Positions 6,764-13,837 of a stretch of 13,869 nucleotides of DNA are shown here, piece after piece. Position 1 is the first letter of the stretch, and each line of letters opens with the position of its first letter. The DNA is from Natronohydrobacter sp. (GTDB taxonomy: Bacteria; Pseudomonadota; Alphaproteobacteria; Rhodobacterales; Rhodobacteraceae), in assembly GCA_007117255.1 (NCBI GenBank), contig SKGU01000001.1, positions 1 through 13,869 of the forward strand, written 5' to 3'. A program made the position numbers and the translations under genes. A model generated the notes under the pieces. That model had not been told where the DNA came from. It worked only from the letters and a program-made list of their open reading frames with translations, and did no database searches.

Positions 6764-7570
6764 TCAAGCCCTCTTGCGCATGGGGGTGGCGCCATCTTCG
6801 GGAAAGCGCCATGTTTCGGTTTCCTGCGCAATTGTCTGCGCAATCTGCTGGATTGTCGGGACCAGCTTTTGCAATTCCTGAAGCGACGTGCGCGCTGTGG
6901 TCGAAGTGACCGACAATGCCCCCAGAACACCCCCGCGCGACGACAGGATCGGCAGCGCGACACAGATGATGCCCGGTTCGTGCTCTTCATCGTCAAAGGC
7001 AAAGCCGCGCACCCGAATAGCGTCCAGTTCGGCCCGCATCGCTTCGGGTGAAGACAGCGTCTTGGGTGTGAAGGCGTGCCAGCTTTGTTGCGCAAGGATC
7101 GCGGGCAATGTGTTGTCTGGCAGATAGGCCAGCATCGCTTTGCCGACACCCGTGCAATAGGCCGGGCCGACCTTGCCTGCCTGACTATACATCGGGATCG
7201 GATCGCGGGCGTTGCGTTTGTCAACATACAGAACCTGCGCGTGATCAAGCTGCGCCAGATGCACTGTTTCGCCGACTTCTGCTGACAACCTGTCAAGATA
7301 GGGGCGTGCAATCGGCGCAAGCGAGCTTTGCTGCCACGCGGCATGCGCCAGTCGGACAAGCCGCAGCCCAAGTGCATAGCAGGAACGGTCAGGGTCGAAT
7401 GACAACATGCCCTGCCCGACGAGTGTTTGAAGCAAACGGTAGAGCGTGGCCTTGGGATAGGGGCTTTGGTCCAGAAGGTCGGAAAAGCGCACGGGGCGGC
7501 CATATGCGGCCACCTGGTCCAGAACCTCAAGGGCCTTGGCGACTGTTCCGTCAGATGCTGTTGCCGCCAT
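6764..7570 (-). CDS. IclR-family transcriptional regulator
   Basis: The 268-aa protein has the IclR layout: an N-terminal winged HTH (about 10-70; FSDLLDQSPYPKATLYRLLQ at 29-48 spans the recognition helix) and a GAF-like effector domain (about 85-250) with the typical GPAYCTGVGKAMLAYLP (135-151) and GIICVALPI (200-208) blocks. It probably senses a sugar or sugar acid and controls the divergent transport and galactose operon, plus its own transcript. The frame is open to 7696, but the extra 42 residues are not IclR-like and overlap the divergent gene's upstream region. The ATG at 7570 is preceded by GGGGAAGGG and gives the usual family N-terminus. It is followed after three bases by the ABC ATPase. 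Confidence 0.9.
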   Translation of the reverse strand: MAATASDGTVAKALEVLDQVAAYGRPVRFSDLLDQSPYPKATLYRLLQTLVGQGMLSFDPDRSCYALGLRLVRLAHAAWQQSSLAPIARPYLDRLSAEVGETVHLAQLDHAQVLYVDKRNARDPIPMYSQAGKVGPAYCTGVGKAMLAYLPDNTLPAILAQQSWHAFTPKTLSSPEAMRAELDAIRVRGFAFDDEEHEPGIICVALPILSSRGGVLGALSVTSTTARTSLQELQKLVPTIQQIAQTIAQETETWRFPEDGATPMRKRA

Positions 7571-7600
7571 CGCCCTTCCCCAACCGATGCAAACAATTTC

Positions 7601-7630
7601 TTGACAAAGCCTAACGAGTCGCGCCATCTT
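7601..7630 (+). promoter_or_regulatory. Possible promoter of the galactoside operon
   Basis: A perfect TTGACA (7601-7606) with an 18-base spacer leads to CATCTT (7625-7630), a weak -10 (3 of 6). It lies between iclR and the binding-protein gene, directly upstream of the inverted repeat at 7631-7665. The weak -10 keeps this tentative; TTTCAA (7631-7636) with a 17-base spacer to TAAATA (7654-7659) is an alternative. Confidence 0.3.
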
Positions 7631-7665
7631 TTTCAATATGTAAAAACAAGTTCTAAATAATGAAA
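7631..7665. promoter_or_regulatory. Candidate IclR operator (inverted repeat)
   Basis: TTTCAATATGTA (7631-7642) and TAAATAATGAAA (7654-7665) are inverted copies matching at 10 of 12 positions across an 11-base spacer. The repeat is centred in the iclR/binding-protein intergenic region and ends 18 bases before the binding-protein ATG. The position suits control of both divergent transcripts. The symmetry is seen; binding by the adjacent regulator is inferred. Confidence 0.4.
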
Positions 7666-7683
7666 CCTGCAAGGGAGGAAAAC

Positions 7684-8931
7684 ATGCAGTTCTCATTCAA
7701 GAGCGTGGCTGTCGCGCTCGCAGCAAGTACGATGCTGGCGGGCGCAGCGCAGGCCGAACTGACTGGCGATTTGCGCATCTTCTTCAATGATCAGAATCCC
7801 GCCCCGAAAGAGGCGATGGAGGGCATGGTTGAGCGCTTTCAGGAAATGCACCCTGATCTGAACATCGAGCTGACCCTGATTGACCGCGAAGCGAACAAAA
7901 CCCAGATCCGCAACTACCTGACCGCCAACGCCCCCGATGTGAACGGCTGGTATGCTGGCAACCGGATGCGCCCATATGTCAATGCGGGCCTGTTTGAGGA
8001 TGTGTCTGATCTGTGGGACGGCCCGATGGGCGAAGAACTGGCCTCGACCCGGCCCGCACTGACGCTGGATGGCAAGCAATGGGGCGTGCCCTACAGCTAT
8101 TATCAGTGGGGTATCTACTATCGACAGGATATCTATGAAGAACTTGGCCTGACGCCTGCAACCACATGGGACGAAGAAAAGGCCAATTGTCAGGTGATCC
8201 TCGATTCGGGCCGCAAATGCTATACAATCGGCACGCGCTTTCTGTGGACTGCTGGCGGGTGGTTCGACTATCTGAACCTGCGCACACATGGCTATGATTT
8301 CCACATGGCGCTGACCGCAGGCGAAGTCGAATGGACCGATGAGCGCGTCCGCGAAACTTTCGCAAACTGGCGCGAGTTAATCGACATGGGGGCATTCATC
8401 GATGACCACACGGCCTATACTTGGCAGGAGGCCCAGCCCTTCATGGTTAATGGCGAAGCGGTGTCTTATCTGATGGGTAATTTCGTGGTGGCCCCCATGC
8501 GCGAGGCCGGTCTGACCGATGATCAGCTTGGTTTCTACCAGTTCCCCGAAATCACGCCCGGCATCCCAAAGGCTGAAGATGCGCCAACCGACACGCTGCA
8601 CATTCCGGCACAGGCGCAGAACAAGGACAATGCCCGCGCGTTCCTGCAATATGTGGCCAGCGCGGAAAACCAGACCATCGTCAATCAGACGCTGGGCCAG
8701 CTGCCGATCAACCGCAATGCCGAGGTCGCGGATGACAAGTTCATTCAGGCGGGCTTCGAGATGCTGTCCAACGCGACAGGCGGAATCGCGCAATTCTTTG
8801 ACCGCGATGCTGACGCCGAGTTGGCCTCTGCCGCGATGGAAGGGTTTCAGGAGTTCATGGTCATGCCAGACAATCTGGACGCCATTCTGACCCGCCTTGA
8901 GCGCGTGCGCCAGCGTATCAACGAGAATTGA
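7684..8931 (+). CDS. Extracellular sugar-binding protein of an ABC transporter (CUT1)
   Basis: This is a periplasmic solute-binding protein (415 aa) that would deliver sugar to the two downstream permeases. It has a Sec signal peptide: positively charged start, hydrophobic core VAVALAASTMLAG, and cleavage after AQA (22-24), leaving E25 as first residue. The body is type-1 sugar-binding: a MVERFQEMHPDLNIEL block (residues 47-62), Asp/Trp-rich ligand region GWYAGNRM, and WGVPYSYYQWGIYY. A pair of Cys in NCQVILDSGRKCY could form a disulfide. The start at 7684 is preceded by GGGAGG; the longer frame to 7660 would add eight charged residues before the signal peptide and put them over the inverted repeat. 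An alpha-galactoside ligand is inferred from MelA downstream. It is the first gene of the plus-strand operon. Confidence 0.92.
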   Translation: MQFSFKSVAVALAASTMLAGAAQAELTGDLRIFFNDQNPAPKEAMEGMVERFQEMHPDLNIELTLIDREANKTQIRNYLTANAPDVNGWYAGNRMRPYVNAGLFEDVSDLWDGPMGEELASTRPALTLDGKQWGVPYSYYQWGIYYRQDIYEELGLTPATTWDEEKANCQVILDSGRKCYTIGTRFLWTAGGWFDYLNLRTHGYDFHMALTAGEVEWTDERVRETFANWRELIDMGAFIDDHTAYTWQEAQPFMVNGEAVSYLMGNFVVAPMREAGLTDDQLGFYQFPEITPGIPKAEDAPTDTLHIPAQAQNKDNARAFLQYVASAENQTIVNQTLGQLPINRNAEVADDKFIQAGFEMLSNATGGIAQFFDRDADAELASAAMEGFQEFMVMPDNLDAILTRLERVRQRINEN

Positions 8932-8948
8932 GTCTTCCTCCCGGTTGT

Positions 8949-8999
8949 GGGGTGGCTGTTGCTGGCCGCCCCATGATCCTTGATCGACACGGGATCATG
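8949..8999 (+). repeat. Two tandem hairpins between binding protein and first permease
   Basis: Hairpin A is GGGGTGGC (8949-8956) with GCCGCCCC (8965-8972), 8 bp including one G-U pair, loop 8. Hairpin B is CATGATCC (8972-8979) with GGATCATG (8992-8999), a perfect 8 bp, loop 12. Hairpin B contains the GGGAT that would be the ribosome binding site of the permease starting at 9002. No T-run follows. Such structures after binding-protein genes often protect that part of the mRNA and lower permease expression; that function is inferred here. Confidence 0.6.
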
Positions 9000-9001
9000 C
9001 A

Positions 9002-9913
9002 ATGTCGGTAACTACTGAGACAGACCAGCGCGGCTGGTGGCGGCGCAATCAGATGCGGGCTGCCCCGTGGTTGTTTCTCGCCCCCGGCATCGCGTTTTTC
9101 GCGCTTTATGTGATTTTCCCGATTTTCCAGAGCTTTCAGATCAGTCTTTACCGCTGGGACGGTCTGGGCGAGGCGCGCTATATCGGAATGCGCAACTACC
9201 ATGAGTTGCTTGACGATCCAGCTTTCTACACCTCGCTGCGCAATAATGTGAAATGGCTGCTGCTGTATCTGTTGGCGATTCCCGGCGGGCTGTTCATCGC
9301 GCTGTTTCTCAATCAACAGGTGCGCGGCATTCGGCTTTACAAATCGCTGTTCTTCTTTCCTTTCGTTATTTCCCAGGTCGTGGTTGGCCTTGTTTTCGCG
9401 TGGTTCTACAATCCGTCAATCGGGCTGTTCAATCCACTGATCGGGCTGTTTGGCCTTGGCCCCATGAATGTACTGGGCAACCCCAACACGGTGACTTATG
9501 GCATCATCGCGGCCGGGCTGTGGCCGCAGATCGCCTATTGTATGATCCTGTATCTGACCGGGCTGAATGCCGTCGATCCCGAACAGGTTGAAGCTGCGCG
9601 TCTGGACGGGGCGAAGGGCTGGCGGATGCTGTGGTATGTGATCTTGCCGCAATTGCGTCCGGCAACATTCATCGCAGTGGTCGTCACGGTCATTGGCGCG
9701 CTGCGCAGCTTCGACATGATCTCGGTCATGACCAATGGCGGGCCGTTCGGATCGTCGCGCGTGCTGGCTTACTACATGTTCGAGGTCTCGCTTTCGGAAT
9801 ACGGTTTCCGCATGGGCTATGGTGCGGCCATTGCCGTGGTGCTGTTTCTGATCATGCTGGTCTATATCGCGTTTTTCCTGTGGCGCATGTGGCGCGAAGA
9901 ACGGGGGTACTGA
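9002..9913 (+). CDS. ABC sugar transporter permease, MalF/UgpA type
   Basis: This is an inner-membrane subunit (303 aa) with about six hydrophobic segments: roughly 22-44, 84-104, 115-135, 165-186, 222-240 and 272-295. The cytoplasmic EAA loop that docks to the ATPase is EAARLDGAKGWRMLWYVILP (198-217). It shares the CUT1 arrangement with the permease one base downstream, forming the usual heterodimer. The N-terminus is short and charged (WWRRNQMR), without the large insertion of enteric MalF. Ribosome binding is predicted at GGGAT, inside a hairpin. The substrate cannot be read from the sequence; the downstream catabolic genes suggest an alpha-galactoside. Confidence 0.93.
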   Translation: MSVTTETDQRGWWRRNQMRAAPWLFLAPGIAFFALYVIFPIFQSFQISLYRWDGLGEARYIGMRNYHELLDDPAFYTSLRNNVKWLLLYLLAIPGGLFIALFLNQQVRGIRLYKSLFFFPFVISQVVVGLVFAWFYNPSIGLFNPLIGLFGLGPMNVLGNPNTVTYGIIAAGLWPQIAYCMILYLTGLNAVDPEQVEAARLDGAKGWRMLWYVILPQLRPATFIAVVVTVIGALRSFDMISVMTNGGPFGSSRVLAYYMFEVSLSEYGFRMGYGAAIAVVLFLIMLVYIAFFLWRMWREERGY

Positions 9914-9914
9914 G

Positions 9915-10763
9915 ATGTTTCCGACACCCGTTGAACGCCGCTCAAACGCCGTGCAGACCACCTACAAGGCGCTTTTGCCGCTGGCATTGATCCTGTGGCT
10001 TATGCCGCTGTTGATGGTTGCGCTGTTTTCCATCAAGCCAGACAGCGATTTCACGCAAGGCAATCTCTGGGGCTGGCCGTCCAGTTTCGTGGGCTTCGAG
10101 AATTACACGCGCGTTTTCACCGACAGTGCCATGCCGCGCTATCTGCTGAACTCGGTCTTTATCACTGTGCCCACAGTGATCGGGGCGGTGGCGCTGTCAT
10201 GCATGACCGGCTTTGCACTGGGGGTGTATCGGTTCCGCAGCAATATCTGGATTTTCTTCATGTTCGTGGCGGGCAATTTCGTGCCCTTCCAGATCCTGAT
10301 GGTTCCCGTGCGTGATCTGACACTGAACCTTGGTCTTTATGACACGCGGTTGGGTTTGGTCTTGTTCCACATCGCGTTCCAGACCGGGTTCTGCACGCTT
10401 TTCATGCGCAACTTCATCCGCGCCCTGCCGCGCGAATTGATCGAGGCTGCGCGCGTCGAAGGCGTCAGTGAAATCCGCATCTTCTGGTATGTGGTGCTGC
10501 CGTTGATGCGTCCGGCTATTGCGGCGCTCTCGGTGCTGATCTTCACCTTCATCTGGAATGATTACTTCTGGGCTGTGGTGCTGACCCAAGGCGTGGAAAC
10601 CCAGCCCGTGACTGCTGGCATCACAGCGTTCAACAGTCAGTTCCGCGCCGCTTATCACATGATGAGCGCAGGCTCGATCATCGCCGCCTTGCCGCCTGTG
10701 ATGATGTTCTTCCTGATGCAGAAGCATTTCATCGCGGGCCTCACCCTCGGAGCCGTCAAATGA
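9915..10763 (+). CDS. ABC sugar transporter permease, MalG/UgpE type
   Basis: This is the second inner-membrane permease (282 aa). Hydrophobic segments lie at about 18-40, 77-100, 110-132, 145-165, 200-220 and 250-272. The ATPase-docking EAA loop is EAARVEGVSEIRIFWYVVLP (177-196), and the C-terminal HFIAGLTLGAVK is typical of MalG-type permeases. It starts one base after the upstream permease stop, with GGGGG before the ATG, and its own stop overlaps the melA start as ATGA, so all three are likely translationally coupled. With the binding protein at 7684 and the minus-strand ATPase at 5708-6760 it completes an importer. Confidence 0.93.
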   Translation: MFPTPVERRSNAVQTTYKALLPLALILWLMPLLMVALFSIKPDSDFTQGNLWGWPSSFVGFENYTRVFTDSAMPRYLLNSVFITVPTVIGAVALSCMTGFALGVYRFRSNIWIFFMFVAGNFVPFQILMVPVRDLTLNLGLYDTRLGLVLFHIAFQTGFCTLFMRNFIRALPRELIEAARVEGVSEIRIFWYVVLPLMRPAIAALSVLIFTFIWNDYFWAVVLTQGVETQPVTAGITAFNSQFRAAYHMMSAGSIIAALPPVMMFFLMQKHFIAGLTLGAVK

Positions 10764-12112
10764 CCAAAATCGCCTTCATCGGGGCGGGATCGACCGTCTT
10801 CATGAAAAACCTGATCGGGGATGCGCTGCTGCGCCCCGCGCTTTCAGACGCCCATATCGCGCTGATGGATATCGACAGCGCCCGGCTGGAGGAATCGGCG
10901 CTTGTGGCGCGCAAACTCGTGGCCTCGCTTGGGGTGGGTGCGCGTGTCAGCGCCACGACCGACCGGCGCGTGGCGCTTGACGGGGCGGATTTCGTGATCG
11001 TCGCCTTCCAGATCGGCGGCTACAAGCCCTGCACGGTCACGGATTTCGACATCCCCAAGGCTTACGGCCTGCGCCAGACAATTGCTGACACGCTTGGCAT
11101 TGGCGGCATCATGCGGGGCTTGCGCACAGTGCCGCATCTCTGGGCGCTCGCCGAAGACATGCGCGCGCTCTGCCCTTACGCGCTGATGCTGAATTACGTC
11201 AACCCTATGGCGATCAACACCTGGGCGCTGGCGGCGCGCTACCCGGAAGTAAAACAGGTGGGGCTATGCCATTCCGTGCAAGGCACCGCCTTCGAGTTGG
11301 CGCGCGATCTGGGGCTGGATGTGGCCGACCTGCGCTACCGGGCGGCAGGCATTAACCACATGGCCTTCTACCTCTCGCTTGAAGCGCGCGAGGGCGCAGG
11401 CTGGCGCGACCTCTACCCGGCTTTGCGCGAGGGCTACCGCGCTGGCCGCATTCCGCTTGAATCGCACTGGAACCCGCGCTGCCCCAATCTCGTGCGCTAT
11501 GAGGTGATGGAGCATTTCGGGTATTTCGTGACCGAGTCTTCGGAACACTTCGCTGAATATGTGCCGTGGTTCATAAAAACCCATCGCCCTGACCTTATCG
11601 AGCGCTTCCGCATCCCGCTGGATGAATATCCAAAACGCTGCGAGGAGCAGATCGCGGCATGGGGCGCACAGGCCGCGTCGCTTAAATCGGCCCCGCGCAT
11701 CGAACACACAGAATCGAATGAATACGCGGCCACGATCATGGACAGTATCACGACCGGCGCTCCTTCGGTCATCTACGGCAACCACGCCAATCAGGGCTTC
11801 ATACCGCAGTTGCCCGCGGGCGCTGCCGTCGAAGTCCCCACTCTGGTTGATGCCAATGGCCTGCAACCCACAGTGGTCGCAGACTTGCCCCCGCATCTGA
11901 TCGCGCTCATGCGCACCAATCTGAACGTGCAGGAACTGACCGTACAGGCACTCTTGACGGAAAACTGCGAGCATATCTATCACGCGGCCATGCTCGACCC
12001 CCACACGGCGGCGGAACTGGACCTGCGCCAGATCCGCGCGCTGGTCGATGATCTGATTGTCACCCATGGCGACTGGCTTCCCGACTGGTGCCATGCAAGG
12101 AAAGCCGCATGA
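10760..12112 (+). CDS. melA: Alpha-galactosidase, glycoside hydrolase family 4
   Basis: It hydrolyses alpha-galactosides such as melibiose to galactose plus aglycone in the cytoplasm. GH4 enzymes need NAD+ and a divalent metal, usually Mn2+, and use a redox-elimination mechanism. The 450-aa protein matches the E. coli MelA pattern along its length. The NAD-binding Rossmann start is IAFIGAGSTVF (4-14); then come FQIGGYKPCTVTDFDIPK (83-100), NYVNPM (145-150), GLCHSVQG with metal ligand C170, and GINHMAFY with metal ligand H200. The C-terminal ALVDDLIVTHGDWLP also agrees. The start overlaps the permease stop as ATGA. No signal peptide is seen, so the substrate must be imported first, which fits the ABC transporter. 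Other GH4 specificities (alpha-glucosidase, glucuronidase) are less likely given this match. Confidence 0.95.
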   Translation: MTKIAFIGAGSTVFMKNLIGDALLRPALSDAHIALMDIDSARLEESALVARKLVASLGVGARVSATTDRRVALDGADFVIVAFQIGGYKPCTVTDFDIPKAYGLRQTIADTLGIGGIMRGLRTVPHLWALAEDMRALCPYALMLNYVNPMAINTWALAARYPEVKQVGLCHSVQGTAFELARDLGLDVADLRYRAAGINHMAFYLSLEAREGAGWRDLYPALREGYRAGRIPLESHWNPRCPNLVRYEVMEHFGYFVTESSEHFAEYVPWFIKTHRPDLIERFRIPLDEYPKRCEEQIAAWGAQAASLKSAPRIEHTESNEYAATIMDSITTGAPSVIYGNHANQGFIPQLPAGAAVEVPTLVDANGLQPTVVADLPPHLIALMRTNLNVQELTVQALLTENCEHIYHAAMLDPHTAAELDLRQIRALVDDLIVTHGDWLPDWCHARKAA

Positions 12113-12168
12113 GCTTCATCTTGCCAAAAATACTCAAATACGCCCTCACCCCCCGGAGCTCCGCATGA
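12109..12168 (+). CDS. Possible 19-codon coupling mini-ORF between melA and the SDR
   Basis: The ATG overlaps the melA stop as ATGA, and the TGA overlaps the SDR start as ATGA. AAGGA lies at 12097-12101, seven bases before the ATG, an ideal ribosome binding distance. The predicted peptide is MSFILPKILKYALTPRSSA, slightly hydrophobic and basic. Its likely role, if translated, is to carry ribosomes from melA to the SDR. The alternative is chance: the segment TTGCCAAAAATACTC resembles short intergenic sequences I recall from other Rhodobacterales, and the SDR has its own GGAG at 12155-12158. Confidence 0.3.
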   Translation: MSFILPKILKYALTPRSSA

Positions 12169-12929
12169 CCGCACTCTACCCCGACCTCAAGGACGCTTCG
12201 GTCTTTATAACTGGAGGCGGCTCTGGCATCGGTGCAGGCTTGACCGAAGCCTTCCTGCGCCAAGGCGCGAAACTCGCGTTCGTCCAAAGATCCGACGCAA
12301 CAGCTTTCTGCGACGAGATGGAACAGAAGACGGGCAACCGCCCGCTGTTCATCGCCTGCGACATCACCGACCCTGACGCCCTGAAAGCCGCCATCGCGCA
12401 GGCCGCCGATGCACACGGCGCGGTGCAAGTGCTGGTCAACAATGCCGCCAATGACCAACGCCACAGTCTTGCCGATGTGACGGAGGATTTCATGGACTGG
12501 GCGCTGGCGATCAATTTCAAATGCTATGTCACGGCCTGTCAGGCGGTTGTCCCGGCCATGCAGGCAGCAGGCAAAGGGTCGATCATCAACATCACCTCGA
12601 TCAGCTACATGATGGGCAATGCGGGTTACCCGATCTATACCGCCGCGAATTCAGCACTGAACGGTTTGACCCGTAGCCTCGCCCGCGAATTCGGTCCGGA
12701 TCGCATCCGCGTGAATGCGCTGGCACCCGGCTGGGTGATGACACCCAAGCAGCTCGACAAATGGGTCACGCCTGAGGGGCTGGCCGCGCATGTGGCGCGG
12801 CAATGCTTGCCGGACACACTCAACCCTGAAGATATTGCAGGGGGTGTATTGTTTCTCGCCTCAAATGCTAGCCGTGCCATGACGGGCCAAGCCCTCGTCA
12901 TTGACGGGGGCGTAGTGGTGACGGGATGA
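12165..12929 (+). CDS. Short-chain dehydrogenase, galactose 1-dehydrogenase-like (catalytic Lys absent)
   Basis: The 254-aa classical SDR most resembles galactose 1-dehydrogenases of alphaproteobacteria, which oxidise D-galactose to galactonolactone with NAD(P)+, the first De Ley-Doudoroff step. Its place between melA and dgoK supports this. Seen: cofactor-binding TGGGSGIG (16-23), NNAANDQRH (92-100), N117 of the active-site tetrad, S145 in INITSIS, and Y158. The tetrad lysine four residues after the tyrosine is replaced by N162 (YTAAN; codon AAT), unlike the usual YxxxK. APGWVMTPKQ and the C-terminal VIDGGVVVTG are normal. The start at 12165 is chosen over 12057 because GGAG precedes it by six bases and the upstream part overlaps melA coding sequence. 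The stop overlaps the dgoK start as ATGA. L-fucose or another aldose is a possible alternative substrate. Confidence 0.85.
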   Translation: MTALYPDLKDASVFITGGGSGIGAGLTEAFLRQGAKLAFVQRSDATAFCDEMEQKTGNRPLFIACDITDPDALKAAIAQAADAHGAVQVLVNNAANDQRHSLADVTEDFMDWALAINFKCYVTACQAVVPAMQAAGKGSIINITSISYMMGNAGYPIYTAANSALNGLTRSLAREFGPDRIRVNALAPGWVMTPKQLDKWVTPEGLAAHVARQCLPDTLNPEDIAGGVLFLASNASRAMTGQALVIDGGVVVTG

Positions 12930-13837
12930 ATAGCTTGGATTGGATCGCTGTCGATTGGGGCACTTCGCATCTGCGCGTCTGGGCCATCTTGGATGGGCGC
13001 GTGGTGGCCCATGCACAATCTGACAGAGGCATGGGGATTCTAAGCCGTCCACAATATGAGCAAGCCTTGCTGGATCTTGTCCATGACTGGTTGCCCGACG
13101 CAGATACAACCCTTGTCGTCGCTTGTGGGATGATTGGCAGTCGGCAAGGCTGGGTCGAAGCCCCATACCGTGCGGTCCCGTGTATGCCGCAGGGTACGAC
13201 GCTCGCGCATGCGCCGACAGTTGATAAGCGCCTGAACGTGGTTGTGATATCCGGCCTGAAGCAGTCTATGCCTGCCGATGTCATGCGCGGTGAGGAAACC
13301 CAGATCGCGGGCTTTCTCGCGCTCAATCCTGGCTGGGACGGGGTGATCTGCCTGCCAGGCACGCATAGTAAATGGGTCCATATCAGTGCGGATGAAGTGG
13401 TCAGTTTCCAGACCTATCTGACCGGCGAATTGTTCCAGATCCTGTCAGACCATTCGATCCTGCGTCACGGAATGGCGGGTTGGGATGAGGCAGGCTTTGC
13501 TGATGGCCTCGCACAGGGTTTGGAGCGGCCAGAGCGTTTATCGTCGCGATTGTTTTCGTTGCGTGCTGAAGGGCTTTTGAATGACCTCGCCCCTGCAACG
13601 GCGCGCGCCCGTCTGTCGGGCATGTTGATCGGCGCCGAGGTCGCTGCCGCAAAACCCTATTGGCTGGGACAGCGCGTTGCTGTGCTGGGCGATAGTGCAC
13701 TCGCTGATCTCTATGCACGCGCGCTGGCGTCTTTTTCTGTCCCTGTCACCCGTCACGATGTGGCTGACGCGACGCTCGCGGGGCTAAGTGCCGCGCGGGC
13801 CGCTTATCTGAAGCAGGACCAACCATGCGAGAATTGA
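12926..13837 (+). CDS. dgoK: 2-dehydro-3-deoxygalactonokinase
   Basis: It phosphorylates 2-keto-3-deoxy-galactonate (KDGal) to the 6-phosphate with ATP, the step before aldol cleavage; cytoplasmic. The 303-aa length is usual for DgoK. Family motifs: AVDWGTSHLRVW near the N-terminus (8-19), ACGMIGSRQGWVEAPY (66-81), MRGEETQI (120-127), and LPGTHSKWV (143-151). The C-terminal part ends in a helix-rich segment, as in the family. It starts within the SDR stop (ATGA overlap), and its 3' end overlaps the dgoA start by 13 bases, so these genes are tightly coupled. This kinase is the best marker that the operon degrades galactose through galactonate rather than through the Leloir pathway. Confidence 0.94.
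   Translation: MNSLDWIAVDWGTSHLRVWAILDGRVVAHAQSDRGMGILSRPQYEQALLDLVHDWLPDADTTLVVACGMIGSRQGWVEAPYRAVPCMPQGTTLAHAPTVDKRLNVVVISGLKQSMPADVMRGEETQIAGFLALNPGWDGVICLPGTHSKWVHISADEVVSFQTYLTGELFQILSDHSILRHGMAGWDEAGFADGLAQGLERPERLSSRLFSLRAEGLLNDLAPATARARLSGMLIGAEVAAAKPYWLGQRVAVLGDSALADLYARALASFSVPVTRHDVADATLAGLSAARAAYLKQDQPCEN

Noticed and set aside
6185..7051. 288-codon plus-strand frame opposite the ATPase and IclR genes
   Set aside because: It spans two real minus-strand genes and their junction; composition is that of a shadow frame.
11264..12094. 276-codon minus-strand frame opposite melA
   Set aside because: melA is matched along its whole length on the plus strand; this frame shows no domain.
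12057..12164. Longer SDR start at 12057
   Set aside because: It would overlap the melA end out of frame and adds 36 residues unlike SDR N-termini; GGAG supports 12165.
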